Shown: positions 63,113 through 64,000 of the stretch, one piece after another | How the letters are laid out: each line of letters opens with the position of its first letter | Position numbering within the stretch: position 1 is the first letter of the stretch | Assembly (NCBI GenBank): GCA_026874595.1 | Contig: CM049318.1 | Span: 25,880,956 to 25,944,955 of the forward strand | DNA from: Sipunculus nudus | Taxonomy: Eukaryota > Annelida > Sipuncula > Golfingiida > Sipunculidae | Direction: 5' to 3' | DNA length: 64,000 bases | Position numbers and translations under genes: made by a program | The notes under the pieces: generated by a model | The model's database searches: none | What the model was told of the DNA's origin: nothing | Seen by the model: the letters and a program-made list of their open reading frames with translations, nothing else

Positions 63113-64000
63113 TAATTTTTTTGGCCTTAGTCTTTAATAATATGGCATATCATAAATTAGCTTCACAATGTGCTTAACACCATCCAGTTGTTTCTATTGA
63201 AATTAATGGCATCGGTCAGAAAATATGTTAATCTACTCGTGCCTATCGGTAATGTACCGTCAAAATTATATACAGTTTGACGGTCTATAAGTCTAGATAT
63301 CGACTAAATCTGTAATTATTAATATAACATAATCTTTCGCCTGAACATGTTGCATTAAACATTTCTGACAATGATACATGGATTTGCACTAATGAATCGT
63401 ATACATTGATGTACTTCTAGCGTTGGTTTATTTATTTATATATAAATTTTACGTTTGACATTATTAATCACTGTACCTAGGCCTATATAACATTGATGGA
63501 AACATTCATAGTGGCCCCGCCAAGGAGTTCATGTTCTCACCCGAGTCTGTTTGCTTGTTGTTTGCTTGTTGTTTGCTTGTTTGTTTGTCTATTTGCTAGA
63601 GCACACAAAATATGCTGAATCAATTACACCAGGGGACTTGGGGACCAGCAAATACCCCAATAAATTTGCTTTGAGGACCTGTATCACAAGACGAAATAGT
63701 TTGTTGTTTTGTCCTTTTGGGTTGTTTTATCATGGCGGAGGTATGCGCTCTGCAGTGTGTTATTCTATGGAACTCTATGGAGTTTTTTGCTGGAATGCAG
63801 GCGAATTCAATAAAGAGTATAGTATGATTGAACGCCTTATTTAATAGAATTGGTCTCTTTGTTTGGCGCACTGATTCATGGCTCAAATGTACAGATAATT
63901 GAATACGGCGGATAGGTACTTGTCAAATAACTGACGACTTCTAAGGAGGTTTATCATTGACGCACGAGTCTTTATGATGATAAAGGGGCGTGTTTAAGTG
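63113..64000. other. Right edge of the window, no supported gene
   Basis: A TTTGCTTG/TTTG simple repeat lies at about 63549-63595. Two overlapping open frames (63551-63844 plus, 63620-63886 minus) show no recognisable domain, no splice-like context and opposite orientation, so neither is called. Confidence 0.4.

Noticed and set aside
63551-63886. Overlapping open frames on both strands at the right edge
   Set aside because: They start in a TTTG repeat, lie in opposite orientation over the same bases, and carry no recognisable domain.

Overview
The window looks like nuclear DNA of an AT-rich, repeat-dense invertebrate. It has GT-AG introns, TATA promoters, AATAAA poly(A) signals, many long (TA)n, (CT)n, (ATT)n and homopolymer tracts, short inverted-repeat elements and a 5'-truncated LINE. 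The style of the repeats and of the encoded proteins suggests a lophotrochozoan, most likely a bivalve mollusc. That taxonomic call is inference.

The only protein-coding genes I can support are five tandem, same-strand paralogues (ATGs at 126, 16508, 31857, 48582 and 59384). Each has four coding exons of exactly 115, 87, 140 and 165 nt and encodes a 168-residue protein. Each protein has a signal peptide, one Ly6/uPAR (LU, three-finger) domain with 12 cysteines, and a C-terminal hydrophobic tail typical of GPI-anchor addition. Each complete gene has a TATA promoter, a noncoding first exon, and a 1.5-4.2 kb intron in the 5' leader. The promoter of gene 1 lies left of the window. Gene 4 has lost one canonical domain cysteine (Cys56 to Trp).

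Layout: gene 1 (126-1687), spacer 1, gene 2 (14.8-18.7 kb), spacer 2, gene 3 (29.7-34.2 kb), spacer 3, gene 4 (46.3-51.0 kb), short spacer 4, gene 5 (54.9-62.4 kb), 3' flank. Spacers 1-3 are copies of one another, giving a repeat unit of about 15-17 kb. Genes 1 and 2 share intron and 3' flank sequence (type I). Genes 3 and 4 share another version (type II) and are almost identical over several kb. Gene 5 has unrelated introns but nearly identical central exons. Spacer 3 is a type II/type I chimera joined next to a (GA)n tract.

The spacers hold no gene I can defend. They carry lineage-specific insertions that can be read against empty sites in the sister spacers: a LINE remnant with 28-bp target duplications, about 0.5-kb TTAA-flanked elements, a 971-bp element with about 78-bp terminal inverted repeats sitting inside a (TA)n tract, a small TA-flanked MITE, and a three-fold 681-bp tandem repeat. 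Conserved noncoding pieces include a TATA-proximal inverted repeat resembling a nuclear-receptor site at near-constant spacing, a GTCACGTGAC motif in three leader introns, and a block of about 150 bp kept in three spacers.
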